Positions 12,076 through 23,969 of a stretch of DNA of 64,000 bases are shown here, in pieces. Source of the DNA: Cristatella mucedo. Taxonomy: Eukaryota > Bryozoa > Phylactolaemata > Cristatellidae. The stretch's first letter is position 1; each line of letters begins with the position of its first letter. The notes under the pieces were generated by a model. It ran no database searches. It was not told the origin of the DNA and saw only the letters and a list, made by a program, of their open reading frames with translations. The stretch spans positions 1,006,501 to 1,070,500 of the forward strand of contig WPIO01000025.1 of assembly GCA_009760855.2 (NCBI GenBank). The letters run 5' to 3'. The position numbers were made by a program, and so were the translations under genes.

Positions 12076-12527
12076 TCATCACTCCAGCGCATCAGCCGAA
12101 TTCAAGTTCGTCCAGCACTGATTTTACAGTAAGAATTTCGTTAGTTGCAATGAGATATACTGTATTAACTGAAAACGCGAAAAAAGAGGCTCCAGACTGA
12201 ACAGTTTTTTTGCTGCTCGCTATGCTTATTGTTTTGCATATTTATGCTTATTTATACCCCTTCAATTTTGTTCGTTTTGAGCCATCCATCGGCAAAAAAA
12301 GCATTTGCAAGCTATTGTTCGAACCGAGCTGGGAAAAACTGGTTTTCGGCATCAGAACACAGGCTAAGGCCGCCGAAATCTCCGCTTCGGCAAACCTCGG
12401 GAGAAGGGGTCCTGAGAGCTTCTTTGCTTGCGTCCATAAAGAGATCAAATACATACGCGGCACTGGGCTCACGTGCTCACTCCCACGATGTTTTCCTTTG
12501 TCATTAGGATGCGTCCTAATCGCTCCG

Positions 12528-12535
12528 TATTTATA
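12528..12535 (+). promoter_or_regulatory. candidate TATA box of lipase gene 1
   Basis: TATTTATA lies 90 bp upstream of the start codon at 12625, which would place transcription start near 12558-12562. Inference from spacing only. Confidence 0.4.
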
Positions 12536-12561
12536 TGCGCTAGCAACGATCGAGATCGCCA

Positions 12562-12596
12562 AGATAGTTACCCAGATAGTTACCAAGATAGTTACC
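12562..12596 (+). promoter_or_regulatory. three tandem GATA-type sites (AGATAGTTACC x3)
   Basis: The 11-bp motif AGATAGTTACC occurs three times without mismatch at 12562, 12574 and 12586, a 12-bp period with a single spacer base. Each copy contains an AGATAG core that suits GATA-family zinc-finger factors, which drive gut expression in many invertebrates. The block lies between the candidate TATA box and the start codon of the first lipase, so it is promoter-proximal or in the 5' UTR. Confidence 0.45.
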
Positions 12597-12624
12597 CTTG
12601 CCACTTCGTCAGCTACTCACGGGA

Positions 12625-13246
12625 ATGAAGGAGTCACTTTTAGTGCTGCTTCTGGCCGCCGCGTCAGTGTGCAACGGTGCGATGCCGCCGAGCTTTTACC
12701 GAGAAGTTCTGCCAGGCAACGCGTACGAAGAGTCGCGTTTGATTGCGGAGTCTTTGCATTGTAGGCCTGCTGCTCATCCCCAGCAGCTACGCAACGTTCA
12801 AGCTATATACACGGTAACGATGTCTGCAGTTTCTTCCCGCGCCGCCTTCGATCGTTGCTGCACGTTTGATTTGCGATTCTTGCATTGCACTCTGGCCAAT
12901 CTTTGCTGCAAGTAAGGTAGAGATCGGCTGATTCAGCAGCCGCGGTTAAATAGCGACAGAAGAACCTAGGTGGCTAGCCACCCTTGCTTGAGGTGGCCAA
13001 CACAGGTCTGCCTACCGTGGGACTCGAAGCCGCAGGGTTCGTGCATTGCAAGCACATTACTCCCTGAATATTTTCAAAGGCAGCGGCACGTAGCTTCCAA
13101 GAGCCAAAGTCGCTGCTTGGATTTGGAGTATTGCCCTGCGGCTATCCTTGGGCGCTAGTTCCTCGAACCGGCTTTCCGTATGCTTTGGAAATCACTTCTG
13201 CTAGAAGCAGGTCCATCGAAAGCCGGTAACTTTTGATGAGTGTACA

Positions 13247-13297
<51 letters not shown>

Positions 13298-14848
13298 GAG
13301 AGAGAGAATGTTCCAAATGACCTTTTATTAGACGACCATACCAGGTCCGAGTCAAGTCTTCCTGCTTTAAGTGGCTCGCTTGGATAGGGATACTATATCT
13401 AAATTGGTCGTTGCATTTATGACATCCCGTCTTGACTCTGTAACTCGCTGCTTGCCAGTCTAACGGCATGTGCAATCAGGAGCTTACAGTTGGTGCAAAA
13501 CTCTGCAGCTAGGCTTGTCTGTCGTGAGCGTCGCAGTCTCCACGTCACGCCAATTTTCACCGACCTACACTGGCTCCCAGTCAAGCAACGCATATACTTC
13601 AAGGCCCTGTCACTCGCTTTTAGGGCCCTTCATTCTTTGGCTCCAGCTTATATCTATTCCTTAAAAGCTAAGCATCGTACCACCCGCTGTCCTAAATCTA
13701 AGCGTTTAGCTACGCCTCGTACGAACCGCAAATCCTTTGGAGATCTCGCATCACCTCTTACCATGTTGTGCTTGTTCTCATTTAGCATGTTACCACTAAG
13801 CATTCCATCATGCTCCCTTTGCAGCAGATGCAAAGTGCCTAGAAAGAGATTGGGTTCTCTCAGGGTGCCATACAAATGTGATACAAATGCTATACAAGCG
13901 TGCTGCCTTCCTCAAGATGGACACTCGGATGACAGCGAGCAGCGTACGCCGGTTTCACAAGTCATCTCAGATGCGGAACTCATGAAGCAGCAGAGCTAGC
14001 TTAGCGCGAGAAAGCTATTGCAAAGGAATGCGCCCAGTGTACCGCAGCAACACGAAGCGAAAGGAAATCAAGCTAGTATAGCAAGCTTGCGAGAGAGTGC
14101 GGTGCAGTGAAATGGCGCGGCCTATTCCATCCCCTGTCCGCGGCCTTTCATCGGCTCCCTGCTCGAACCGCTGTGCACGTCTGGAACGAAGGCAAGATTA
14201 ATCTCAACAATAAATCTAGGCAATAATTGATATGCTTCGAATATAGCTTCCTCACAAGGTGGCAGAGAAACCTATGCGGCGGCCATCCTCCCTGCAAGCA
14301 GCAGTACAGAATCGCATGCCGGAGAATTAAATGTCATCCCACAGGCCGTGTACATTGCTTAAAATAGTGTGGACAAAATAAAATGATGGAACTTCACTGT
14401 TTGCCATTTAGCAGGCATTGACAGTCCGCCGCAGAGACATTAAAAGGCCTGAGCACAAGTGAACTAGCCGGAGACGGGGGAGATGTATTCAGTTCCACAG
14501 CCGCTCTACCGCTCCAGATCTGGCCGCGCCAGCGAGCCACAGCGGCTCAGGCGCCACCGCTTCTTGCGACGGCGTCGCTATTCGATCGGCCCCCGCCCGG
14601 AGTCTGGCCGAGCGATTTGATTGGCCCGGGGATCCGGGCGGCGGCCGCCAAATTTCGATTTCGAGCGCGCGGCGCAGCGAGCGTCGCCGAAAGCGCGTTT
14701 GCCAGCGCAGCCGGCGACCAGGACCGAGAAACCAGAGCCAGCGACCGGCGACCGGCGGCGCTGAGCACAATGAGGTGCTGAGCGAGCGCAGAGGAACCGT
14801 CGCAGCGGCAGCTCGCTCGGAATTCGGCGCGCGCTGGCGGAGAGTCTG

Positions 14849-14892
<44 letters not shown>

Positions 14893-17800
14893 ACCAGCGA
14901 CGACGCCCTGAATGCCACCCCGCCGCTCTCTGGGATCTGCGTCTCTGAGGCCTGCTGTCGCCTGCTGACGAATGCAAACCTCCAGCGAAAAGCGTCGACG
15001 AAGTCGAGAAGCTCTCGCGCGAGAGCGCGCGAGCTAAAGCCGCCGCTCCAGCGCGCAGAGCCCCGGCGCCGTTTCAGGAAGAACAGCGACCTGACCACGG
15101 GAACCGGGGCAGGCCAGACGCTCGCGGCGGACATCGTCAAACTGAAGAGCTCCAACTTTGACGGCTCGAAGCCGACCAAGTTCTTCGTGCACGGCTGGTT
15201 CAACTCGGCCTCCTACTCGTACGTGCGAAGCCTGCGGCTCGCCATGCTGGCCAAGGCGAGTGGCGAGAGGCTCCACGCAGCGCGTGCACGGGTGCCCGTG
15301 CGGGCGCGCGAGCGTCCGTCTTTGCGATGCGTACGCGTGTGCGCGGCGTTGGCCGAAAGCTACCTGGCAAATCGACCGAGTCCGGTCACCGCGGTTGTGC
15401 GTACTGCATAAATGCTAAATGCGAGGCGGGGCTGCTACCTTTTAGCTGCTCTCGGTGCACGTTGCTGCGAGACGTCGACCGAGGTGCCTGAAAAACTGAG
15501 TGCCCAGCCGAACGCGAGCTCGTTCGCCTACCGTAAATGTGGAGAACCGCGCACAGCAGGCAGTTGTGAAGACGGGCCATTTGGCCATATGACGCCAAGC
15601 CCTTTGCATTAATCCACCGACCCTACATAACGGCGCGCGCCGATGCACGTCGCGCTTTGGCGAAGCGACGACTAAGCCGGCATGACCGCAGAAAACTCCG
15701 AATAAGGAATTGATAAAGGGCGCGGCGCGCACGAAGATACCACTGCGCGAGTGTTGAATGCTCGAATGAATCGATTGGCTCATATGCAGCATCTTTAAAA
15801 TGCCTAGAGAAAGATTCAGTTCTCTGAGGGTTCTACACAAATTTTATATTATTATCATTATTATTATCAGTATTACTCATGCCCTCTCATCACGTAACAT
15901 TACACCGCTAAGCGAAGATTAGGAAGTTCTATTAAGCGCTCTAACGGGAAAATGTAACTGCTAGCCTTTTTTTGGATGAGTATTTACAATTCGAAAGAAT
16001 TTTCCAGCGTATTTGGGAAAATTTAACATTAACTCTGATAAAAAAATATGAAACGCTGCATCTATTTTTCATTAGGTCACGTGTGTCTAGCGGATTGAAC
16101 AGGACCCGAATTGAAAACGATGGTAGCCTTGCTCTTATTTCGTTCTATAGCTGACGAAAGTAGCGCGTGACAAATGAGTCGAGCGTCTGACGCAGCATTT
16201 CTTAAAGAAGCGGTAGCTCGATGGTATTGTCCAAGCTAGCTCTAGCTATATCGATCCCAAAAAAATGCCAGTAGAGGTCATGTGACATAGACTTGCGAGC
16301 GTTAGCGCGCTATGGTTCAGACTTGTGAGAGCAGTACACAAGCCAACAATGTCAAGAAATGTCGCCAATTCTGCGCATTCGCTAATTAGACCGCCATGTC
16401 AGCAAGCTTAACCTGCGTAATAGACTATGATGACCGACCTGCGTGCGTAGCGTTCCAGTTTTTATAACGTTGCCGAAATCGCCGTTGAGACTTCCAAAAC
16501 GCACGCGAATATATTAATGTTTGCTCAATTATACGCTCAGCCAGAGCCAAGTCAGTTAGGACTCGGCACCCCGTCAACGGGCGAAGCTTATTTAACTCGA
16601 TCTGGCATTTTAATTTGTGCTAAAACGCGCAGAGAAATGAGAAGCCGTGACCAAGATTGTAACCAATAACGATGGCAAAAAAATTGGCACACACGAGTTG
16701 CTGCAAGCAGCTGCGTTTCCACGGAAACGTGAAATGCGTGAATTTTCGTCCGAAAAGTGGCATTGGCCTTCGCCTTGCTTACTAAAGCGAATAGCCGCGA
16801 GAGCTCGCGTGCACATGCGATGAAAGAATGACGCGTTCTTGATGGTACGCGATATGGCTCTGAACAACTAATCCGTGACAGACCCTGAATATTTGGGCCA
16901 GCGAATGCACTCGGTCGTCAGCGAACTGACTTTCGGCGCTTAGGCCTCTATGCGCAGACCTTGAAGCGATTCGTATTTGAAATTTTTGTTATTCTGTTTC
17001 TCCGAGTAATCGTGGGAATCGCCCTCATTACGTATCGATAAGCGCTGAGATTGTTGTACTGTACAATATGCGTATTGTGTATTGCGCATTGTGAAATATC
17101 TAAGACTGCTTACGCACAAATTATTCTTACTCGTCGCCTTGTTGTTTGGCAGCGTTGTGTATACGGATTTCTTCTGTGAGTCAATTCTGAGTCTATTGGG
17201 GGAAAACTATTGTTTAGGAGGATTGTAACTTCATTGAAGTCGATTGGGTTAAGGGTTCGATGAATCCGAACTACTTCATCGCAGCTAGCCAGGCGCAGAC
17301 TGTGGGCAAAGAGATCGCCGACCTGATTCTCTGGCTTCAAAAGATGGCTGGGCTCAACGTCAAAGACGTGCACGTGATAGGACACAGCCTCGGCGGCCAG
17401 GCAGTGGGTGCCGTCGGCAGATATATTCAGAACCCGCGCGTGGGCAGAATCACCGGTAAGCAGTGAAGCAAGTTCTCTCTGCCCACGTCACCGTCTCAGG
17501 CAGCTCTGACTTACGCGTCCCTCTCTGCCACAGCGCCGGCGTCGGCGCGCGCGGCGAATCGACAATTGGCTTCTGAACGTCGATACGTTCCAAAAGCCTG
17601 AATTCGCACCCGCCATGGCTTACTTCGATTAGGCGAGAAATAAATAAAATAAATAAATCCTAGCTGACTAAACAGCCTCTTTTTGTATAGCGACAGTAGA
17701 GCCTTAACGGCTATCACCACCGCTTGCAGTGGCGATAAAGGATCGCCCATCGCAGGAATCGAACCCACGACCCCCGGACCGAGGTCGTGAAAGCAACCAC

Positions 17801-20586
17801 CTTACCTAGTGTGCCATCACGGCTCACGAGAAGTGTGCTGGCGCCTTGGTCCTGCGACAGGCCCTAGGTCACTGAGAAAGTAGGACCGGAACCAGCTGCG
17901 ACAGTCCACTCAGCGTCGCAGTCTGCACTGACACTGAGTGGGCAGGTGCGGACAGAGCTGGAAGCTAATTCGGGCAGACTTCAGGGGGCGGTGCACGCGT
18001 CGCGCTGACCGACTTGCTGCCGCATTATATGCTAATACCTTTGGACGGGCTCCAGTTGAGAACTTACGTGCACAAGATACATTGCCTCTGGCAGCTTCGT
18101 ATTCACGCATTCACTTATCTCTCGTCACCATTACCTGGTTGGTAGACGTAGATTCGTGTAAGTTTCGGTCGCAGTTCATTCATGAGCTGATTGGTAGCGA
18201 TCAGAACGCAGATATGGGTAGAGTGTCTCTTCTTGTTTTGCTCGATCTTTCGGCAGCTTTTGATACCATCGATCACAAAGTACTTCTAGAGCGCCTCTCA
18301 TCTCGCCTGGGCATCACTGGCACTGCTCTGCAGTGGTTCAGGTCCTATCTCAGTGGGAGACTCCAGAGTACTGACGTGAATGGACAAAGATTATCTGAAG
18401 TACCTCTGAAATATGGAGTACCTCAGGGCTCTGTGCTAGGTCCGGTCCTTTTCACCGTTTATACTCTCCCTGTTGCTGATGTGATTGCCAAGCACAATCT
18501 AGGCTTTCACTTCTATGCGGATGACACTCAGTTGTACCTTTGCTTTGATCCCTCCCAGCCTTCGAGCACCTCAAATTCTCTAAACTCACTTGCTGCATGC
18601 ATTGATGACATTCGCACATGGATGGCAGCAAATTTTCTAAAACTAAACGATGATAAAACTAACTTATTAGTTATGGGCAAACCCAGTGTGATTCAGAAAT
18701 TGGAAAGGCTGACTCTCAAAATTGGCTCTGCCAGCATATCTCCAGTTGAATCAGCTCGAAATCTAGGTGTCATATTCCAAAGCGACCTCTCGTTAGACGA
18801 CCACATCAGCTCCACAGTCAAATCTGCCTATTTTCAGCTTCATAACATTGCTAAAATTAGGGCTTGTTTATATAAGGATACCACGTCCAAGTTGGTCCAT
18901 GCATTCGTGACATCCCGTCTCGACTTCTGCAACTCACTGCTTACTGGCCTACCAGCATGTGCGATCAGGCGATTGCAGCTGGTGCAAAACTCTGCAGCTA
19001 GGCTTGTCTGTCGTGAGCTTTGCAGTTGCCACATTACTCCACTTCTCGCCGACCTGCACTGGCTACCAGTCAAGCAACGGATTGACTTCAAGGTTTTGTC
19101 GCTCACTTTTAGGTCTCTTCATTCTATGGCTCCAGCCTATCTTTCAGATATACTCCCCAATCAGGCCAAGCATCGTACCACCCGCTTTTCGGAATCCAAC
19201 AGTCTGGAAATACCTCGTACAAACCTTAAATCCTTTGGAGACCGTGCATTTAGCTCTTATGCTCCCAAAGCCTGGAACTCCCTCCCGACTTGCGTCAGAA
19301 CATCCCCTGACCTGACCACATTTAAAAGAAACTTAAAAACACACCTATTTAGGACAGCATTTAGTGGGTCCCTGTGATTCGTCCATGATGTGCTTGTGCG
19401 TGCTGACACTGTGCATGCTGCCACTAACCACATTTGCATGCTGACCCTGTGCATGTCACCCCTAACCATATTATTAATTTTGTTTGTTTTTCAAGCATGA
19501 TTTTACTTACTATTCTATTGCATATCACTTTGCAGCAAATGTAGAGCGCCTAGAAAGAGATTAAGTTCTCTGAGGGCGCTTTATCAAGTGCAATATTATT
19601 ATTATTATTATTCAGTCGGCAGCGGTTCGTTTATCTGCGGCGGCTGATTGGCAGCTAGCAGTTCCTTTGTCGGTCGGTCGGTGCGTTTCATCGATCGGTA
19701 AAAGGTGCGTTCGTAGGTTTTTCGTGCGCCGTCTTCAATCTCACGTCGGCAGAGATATTCGCTAATGACTAGCAGGCGGGAAAGCATGGAGAATGAGAGA
19801 CGCAGAGAGAAGAGTGGGACTAGAGCAATTATTAAGTAAAAAAAAAAGGTGAAGACGCAAGTGAATAAATGCATGGATGAGGCGCGCGCGGACAAGACGT
19901 TAGCGAGGTTCGCATGCCAATTTGCTAAAAAACAAAAACAGGACTTCGGCGTCTATTCAACGCGTCGAGGCAAGCCTGAATCTTTGAATTGCGTGATTCG
20001 AACGCATCCCTATAAAAAAAAAAGCTACCCGATAGTCTTGTTCGTGAATTCTAGGACTCGACCCTGCCGAGTACGCTTTCGATACCAATAAAGCAAACGA
20101 CACGCTTGATAAGACGGACGCCGAGTTTGTGGACGTGATACACACGACTCTGGTATCGAAGACGCCGTTGGGACACGTTGACTTCTACCCAAACGACGGC
20201 TCCATCGGAAATACGCCGCTGACCTGGCTGCACGACCACATGACGGCTGTCTACATGTTCACCGCCTCCATTAGCGAGCGATGCACCTTCACTTCATACA
20301 AGTGTAGCTCCTACAGGCAATTCTCCGACGGCAGGTAGGCCGGCCTCGCGCCTGTTTCACTCTCACGGCTTGAGATCAGCAGAGAGCGTATTCTTGAGAC
20401 AGTACTGGCCGAGCAGCAATTTCGCTCGACTTTAGCGGTTTCTTTGTCTCGCCAACTCGTTGCAGCTGCCCCACGGATTGCAAAGACTCGTCAACCTGCA
20501 ATCGCATGGGCTACTTCGCGAGTCCTAGTGGCGCCCTTGGAAACGTCTACCTGAAGGTCATTGACGTGGAGCCTTACTGCATCTAG
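12625..20586 (+). CDS. secreted pancreatic-lipase-family enzyme, copy 1 (PLA1-like, short lid)
   Basis: Six exons: 12625-12676, 12765-12813, 15078-15255, 17218-17455, 20055-20334, 20466-20586; intron phases 1, 2, 0, 1, 2; 305 residues predicted. Residues 1-18 are a signal peptide (MKESLLVLLLAAASVCNG). Then come KLYTR and KFFVHGWFN (oxyanion-hole strand). The nucleophile Ser lies in IGHSLGGQ (Ser codon about 17386), the Asp in GLDPAE spans the exon 4/5 junction, and the catalytic His is in LHDHMTA. Family enzymes hydrolyse glycerolipid or phospholipid esters outside the cell. Only about 12 residues separate FYPNDG from the His, against about 30 in pancreatic lipase, and both lid cysteines are missing. 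The beta9 loop is also short and there is no C-terminal PLAT domain, all as in phospholipase A1-type members. Intron 3 has a GC donor (AAG/GCGAGT). The start was chosen because exon 1 is 52 nt with the same phase as in copy 2. Introns 2 and 4 hold LINE, SINE and microsatellite DNA. Exon 2 is the least certain. Confidence 0.87.
13253..13308. repeat. (GA)n microsatellite in intron 2 of lipase 1
   Basis: About 55 bp of AG repeat with one GTGA interruption. This is the only tract of its kind in the window with the purine strand on top. Confidence 0.95.
13380..13885 (+). mobile_element. L2-B LINE fragment in intron 2 of lipase 1
   Basis: The plus frame encodes the RT C-terminal signatures NSAARLVCRERRS, LHWLPVKQRI and FKALSLAFRALHSLAPAY. 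It continues into 3' UTR and a weak copy of the 3' hairpin (GTGCCTAGAAAGAGA...) at about 13837-13870. There is an internal deletion near 13742-13765. 5'-truncated, coding broken. Confidence 0.85.
14849..14892. repeat. (CTG)n trinucleotide repeat
   Basis: Fourteen or so CTG units inside a GC-rich part of intron 2 of lipase 1. Antisense reading gives a poly-Gln tract in a false frame. Confidence 0.95.
15760..15885 (+). mobile_element. L2-B 3'-end stub in intron 3 of lipase 1
   Basis: GCCTAGAGAAAGATTCAGTTCTCTGAGG-like hairpin remnant at 15800-15832, followed by TTATTATCATTATTATTAT. This is the very 3' end of an L2-B element and carries no coding sequence. Confidence 0.7.
17643..17825 (-). mobile_element. 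SINE-2 copy in intron 4 of lipase 1, minus strand
   Basis: The minus strand reads GATGGCACACTAGGTAAGGT, the palindromic GACCTCGG...CCGAGGTC arm, a B box GGTTCGATTCC, then the SINE-2 body and an ATTTATTTATTTTATTTATT tail. One of the best preserved family members. Confidence 0.85.
18150..19616 (+). mobile_element. L2-B LINE, longest uninterrupted RT frame, in intron 4 of lipase 1
   Basis: A 5'-truncated copy whose RT frame is open from about 18208 to the stop at 19375-19377. It shows LLVLLDLSAAFDTIDH, the GVPQGSVLGPVLF motif, the catalytic FYADDTQLYL, FLKLNDDKTNLLVMGKP, and the thumb with NSAARLVCREL, LHWLPVKQRIDFKVLSL and KAWNSLPTCV. The 3' UTR contains the family hairpin at 19545-19580 (AGCGCC stem, AGAGA/TCTCT inner stem, TTAAGT loop) and then (TTA)n. 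Endonuclease and RT fingers are absent. The element has the same orientation as the host gene. The open frame beginning at 17938 fuses unrelated upstream DNA to it. Confidence 0.95.
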
Positions 20587-20622
20587 GTCAGCAACTCTGG
20601 AGTTCCGTGCGTTCTCGCTCTT

Positions 20623-20628
20623 AATAAA
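20623..20628 (+). terminator. polyadenylation signal AATAAA, lipase 1
   Basis: Canonical hexamer 37 bp after the stop codon of the first lipase, on the same strand. Confidence 0.7.
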
Positions 20629-20879
20629 TTGTCAGCATAAGACGAGCTCTCTTAGGTACTATACCTCGCTCATTGAAGTGACGTCAGAGCCGCTCAGCAG
20701 CGCAGCCACGCTGAGCGGCTGTGGTGGCTGCAGCAGAGCTACTAGCGTCCAGGTTGGGTTTGCCCTTCTATTCTACTTCGCTTCTGTAATATTTCCTCAA
20801 TATCTCCATGCCATCCAGGCCTCTATAATTTGCACACGTTGAAGTTACCACGTCGACCTCAAAGGGTTTTCGTGAGCGT

Positions 20880-20985
20880 TTGTGCATGAGAGCACGTGTG
20901 AGCACCTACGCGTGTGTGTGCGTTGTGTGCATTGTGCGTGCGTGCGTGCGTCTGTGTCTGTTTGCGTGTTGCGTGTTGCGTGTTT
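20880..20985. repeat. GTGC/GTGT-rich low-complexity stretch
   Basis: Irregular GTGTGCGT, GTGCGTGCGTGC and GCGTGTT repeats, downstream of lipase 1. Simple-sequence DNA with no coding meaning. Confidence 0.7.
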
Positions 20986-21249
20986 TTCTGGTGCGCCAGA
21001 GAGCAGTTTCGCTGTTCTCCGCACCGACAGCGCATCTCGAATCTCGCTGAGAATCACGAGCCTTAACGCAGTTGGACGGTTAGTGTGCACATGTTGAAAG
21101 CGAGAGAACCAATGAGAGTCGCCAGCATCGCCAGTATGGATACCTTCGGGCCACAACTGCACGAGGTCAGCCGTCGGATCTGGAGCGGGCGGGCGCGGTG
21201 GCTAACGACCACAGCCATCAGCCACTAAAGCGTCATGCGCATGCATCGT

Positions 21250-21345
21250 GAGTTAATAATAATAATGTAATAATAATAATAACAATGTACTTGATAAAGC
21301 GCCCTCAGAGAACTTAATCTCTTTCTAGGCGCTTTACATTTGCTG
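21250..21345 (-). mobile_element. L2-B 3'-end stub, minus strand
   Basis: (TAA)n followed by AAAGCGCCCTCAGAGAACTTAATCTC..., i.e. the reverse complement of the L2-B terminal hairpin and tail, with little or nothing of the coding region. Confidence 0.85.
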
Positions 21346-21854
21346 TTAAGGCTAGAGCACCCAACACTTACACTTTACCTGCTGCCATTTCAATTATTGT
21401 ATCATGTGAAGCTACCGTTCGTGTCTGGCTCCCATGCAGTACTTCGGATTGGCCGTTTTCACAACAACGCGGAGCTTCAATCGTGACTTGCGCCCGCACA
21501 ACATTGGTCACCTCATCGCCCTTGAAATATTTGAGATCTATGGCTCCAGGTTCATTCCCGCGGCAGCCATTTTTACATAGATGTAACAGCTTCCTGTGAG
21601 TCTCAGAATTACTCGCAGCAGACTATAAAATCTGGCTATCCCGAGCTTTTAACTTAGACCTTGACGACTTTTGCTTTACACATCGACCTTGCTGGAAGTT
21701 TTCAAGCATACCCTCATAGATCGCCCTCACTGAGGTAAAGGCAGTCGGAACTTCATAGACAAAGCTTCGCCTAAAATGAACATCGTAGTTCGCTATCTCC
21801 CTTTGCCACGTTGCATAGGCATTCTCGCTTCCTTGTGCTGTGTAAATTTATAAG

Positions 21855-21960
21855 ATTAATAATAATACATTTTTATAGCGCCCACAGAGAACTTAATCCC
21901 CCATTCAATGCTCTTTACAAGTACTGTCAAGGAAACATGATCAAACGGTTAGTGGGAAAA
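21855..21960 (-). mobile_element. L2-B 3'-end stub, minus strand
   Basis: TAATAATAATAC then a hairpin remnant (TATAGCGCCCACAGAGAACTT) and part of the 3' UTR; diverged. Confidence 0.7.
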
Positions 21961-22034
21961 GTAGTTTAGTTAGTATTTGTCGTGTTTAAGCCTAAGATCG
22001 TTACAGGTCTCTTGTAAGATAGGGTTGAAGCTAA

Positions 22035-22209
22035 AGGTATTCACCCGTCTCCAGAAAATTCAAGTGCCGATGACCTGAACGTCAGGGAAGCCAAGGATAC
22101 GGACATTGAAGCCGAAATCAATCGTGTGACGGCTGCGGGCAATGACGATGTAGTGAAGACGGCTACTACAACTGATGGGGCAAGTCCGAAAAGCTCTGAT
22201 AGCGATTAA
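22035..22209 (+). other. possible orphan exon or pseudogene remnant (acidic C-terminal peptide)
   Basis: A frame with a stop just upstream reads through about 58 codons, rich in Asp/Glu/Ala/Thr, to a TAA at 22207. It contains DDLNVREAKDTDIEAEINRV and ends in SPKSSDSD. The composition looks more like protein than chance, but no family is recognised and there is no partner exon. It lies close to an L2-B stub, so a processed-pseudogene piece is possible. Confidence 0.2.
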
Positions 22210-23960
22210 TGTTAGAGCCTACCGACCTGGCGAATAGTTAAGTTAGGTTCTTTTAGCACTCTGGCCGAGAGCGGCCTTAGTTTAATGAAAGGGGCAGTAA
22301 GACGCTAACTTTCTAAATCAGCCTGATTACGATAGTGCTAGAGATTGTTTTCGGTCCTTGAGCTGCAATCAATTAGAGACCGGACACGTCACAGTATAGG
22401 GTTCAGAACTTGATGCAAAGCTACCCGAGCAGTAGCAGCTATGGAGTTTTACGTTGCGGATCTCGTGCAAATATAAACAGCTTCTTGGGCTGTGAATATA
22501 CTTCTATACGTCAAGGGCGCGAGCTTTTTATTAAGATTGGTGCAATCTTGATTTCAGTTGCGCTCTGCCATCATTGCCATACTATCTTATATTTCTTCGA
22601 AGCGCCAGTTTTGCACGTCTTTGTCAATTTTCTGCGAAGACTAGCACTATTTACATGCAATGCGTACGCGCTAAGGATTCAATTACCGGAGCGGTTATGC
22701 CAATTTGTTTGCATCGACAATGAGACGGTATCTTTAAAAGCTAGTGCCACCTTGACTATCAATTGCTGCTCGAAATAGCTCCGCGTCTTTAAGGATACGC
22801 TTCCGGAACTTGAGTGATCACATCTTTTTCACTTTTTCCCTCAAAATAAGGATAATAAAGAATGTTTAATGTAAAGAACTTTTCTCATTGTGAGCACTTC
22901 TTGAGGACTGCAAATTAAGAGTGTAAGTATAGTTTAGCATCATTTGCTATGGGCAAGAAGGAATTTCACTTAATAGGTTCGAACCCACGACCTGTGTAGC
23001 TAAGTGCGTGCAACTTATCGATGGAAAAAGACACGTGTCGACTGATTAGTGCTAGTAACACGCAAGCATTACAGCACGCATAAGCACATACGCGACCATT
23101 CGCAAAGGTCGTGCTCCCCTTTACCATTAGAGCCTCTTCATACTGACTAGCTGCCGTGTATAACCCTTGCAGCAGGATAAGGTGTGCTGTGTAATAGGCT
23201 ACTGTCCACCGATGCTTCAGATCATAACAGCACGGCACTATACGGCTCAAAGAGTTTCTAACAACCACTTTCCCCCATGGCATCTTCTTGTAGGTGATGT
23301 GCACCATCTGGCCGTCGGCAATGCTTTAGAACAGAAATTCGCAATCAACACAGGTTCGGAGCTAGAAGCAGTCTACGTGATGGTCTCGTTGTATGGCGAT
23401 GCGGGGAGTGCTTAGCAAAGACGGCCTTGGGAAACATCTAAAAGTACTCAGGGGTGGCGTGGCCGCTCTTATACGACGAGTGGTGCCACCGGTTGATCGA
23501 CGGCCATGCGCCGTTTTCGGTCACGGCCCTTGACAATTGGTGGCTAGAAAATAAATTCTGCCCGGCTCATTAGACGGACGCCGCATCGGAAGTGGGCAGC
23601 ACCATGACTGTTGTGCATCTCAGACACCAGCTGCAACTCGGACGAGGTAGTGAAAAGCATGACGTGATGGATTTTCGGGACGGTCACCAAGTCACCAATT
23701 TGTTCATCAATACTGCGTGCTTAAGTCTAAATAAGCATGTATAATTTTATAATTACTTCAGTTGCTACCAAAGCTTCCTGGACGTTATTTGCCATCGTGC
23801 CCTGTGCATGCAGACGTATAACATGGCACGGGTTAAACAGAGCCAAATGTTACGTGCGGACTAATTTTTTCAATAAGGACAACATTTATTGCAGCTGTAT
23901 CCTGCCGCATTCTGTTGTGGTATGCATTCCCAGTGTTCATTGAATCTGTCGGTGCGACTC
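22210..23960. other. intergenic, no gene supported
   Basis: Spacer between the two lipase genes. A tRNA-like GGTTCGAACCCACGACCT on the minus sense near 22976-22995 may be an isolated SINE head. A 122-codon frame at 22410-22778 has no motif and no splice context. Nothing else is recognised. Confidence 0.5.
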
Positions 23961-23969
23961 GTAAGGTGT

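Noticed and set aside
11458..12200. Plus-strand frames of 158-224 codons made of Cys-Val, Leu-Cys/Arg and Ser-Val repeats
   Set aside because: Artefact of the GTGTCT hexanucleotide array.
12677..12900. Single-exon reading of the lipase 1 start (continuing GAMPPSFYREVLPG...)
   Set aside because: It does not resemble the family. Splicing at 12676 and 12765 restores the conserved KLYTRKNSD junction and the exon 1 length of the paralogue.
14489..15203. Antisense frames of 162 and 218 codons with poly-Gln/Ser
   Set aside because: They run antisense over lipase 1 exon 3 and a GC-rich intron with a CTG repeat. The real coding evidence is on the plus strand.
23540..23700. Possible degenerate lipase exon 5 between the two genes (GACGGACGCCGC...)
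   Set aside because: Only a few residues in common and stops on both sides. Not distinguishable from chance by eye.
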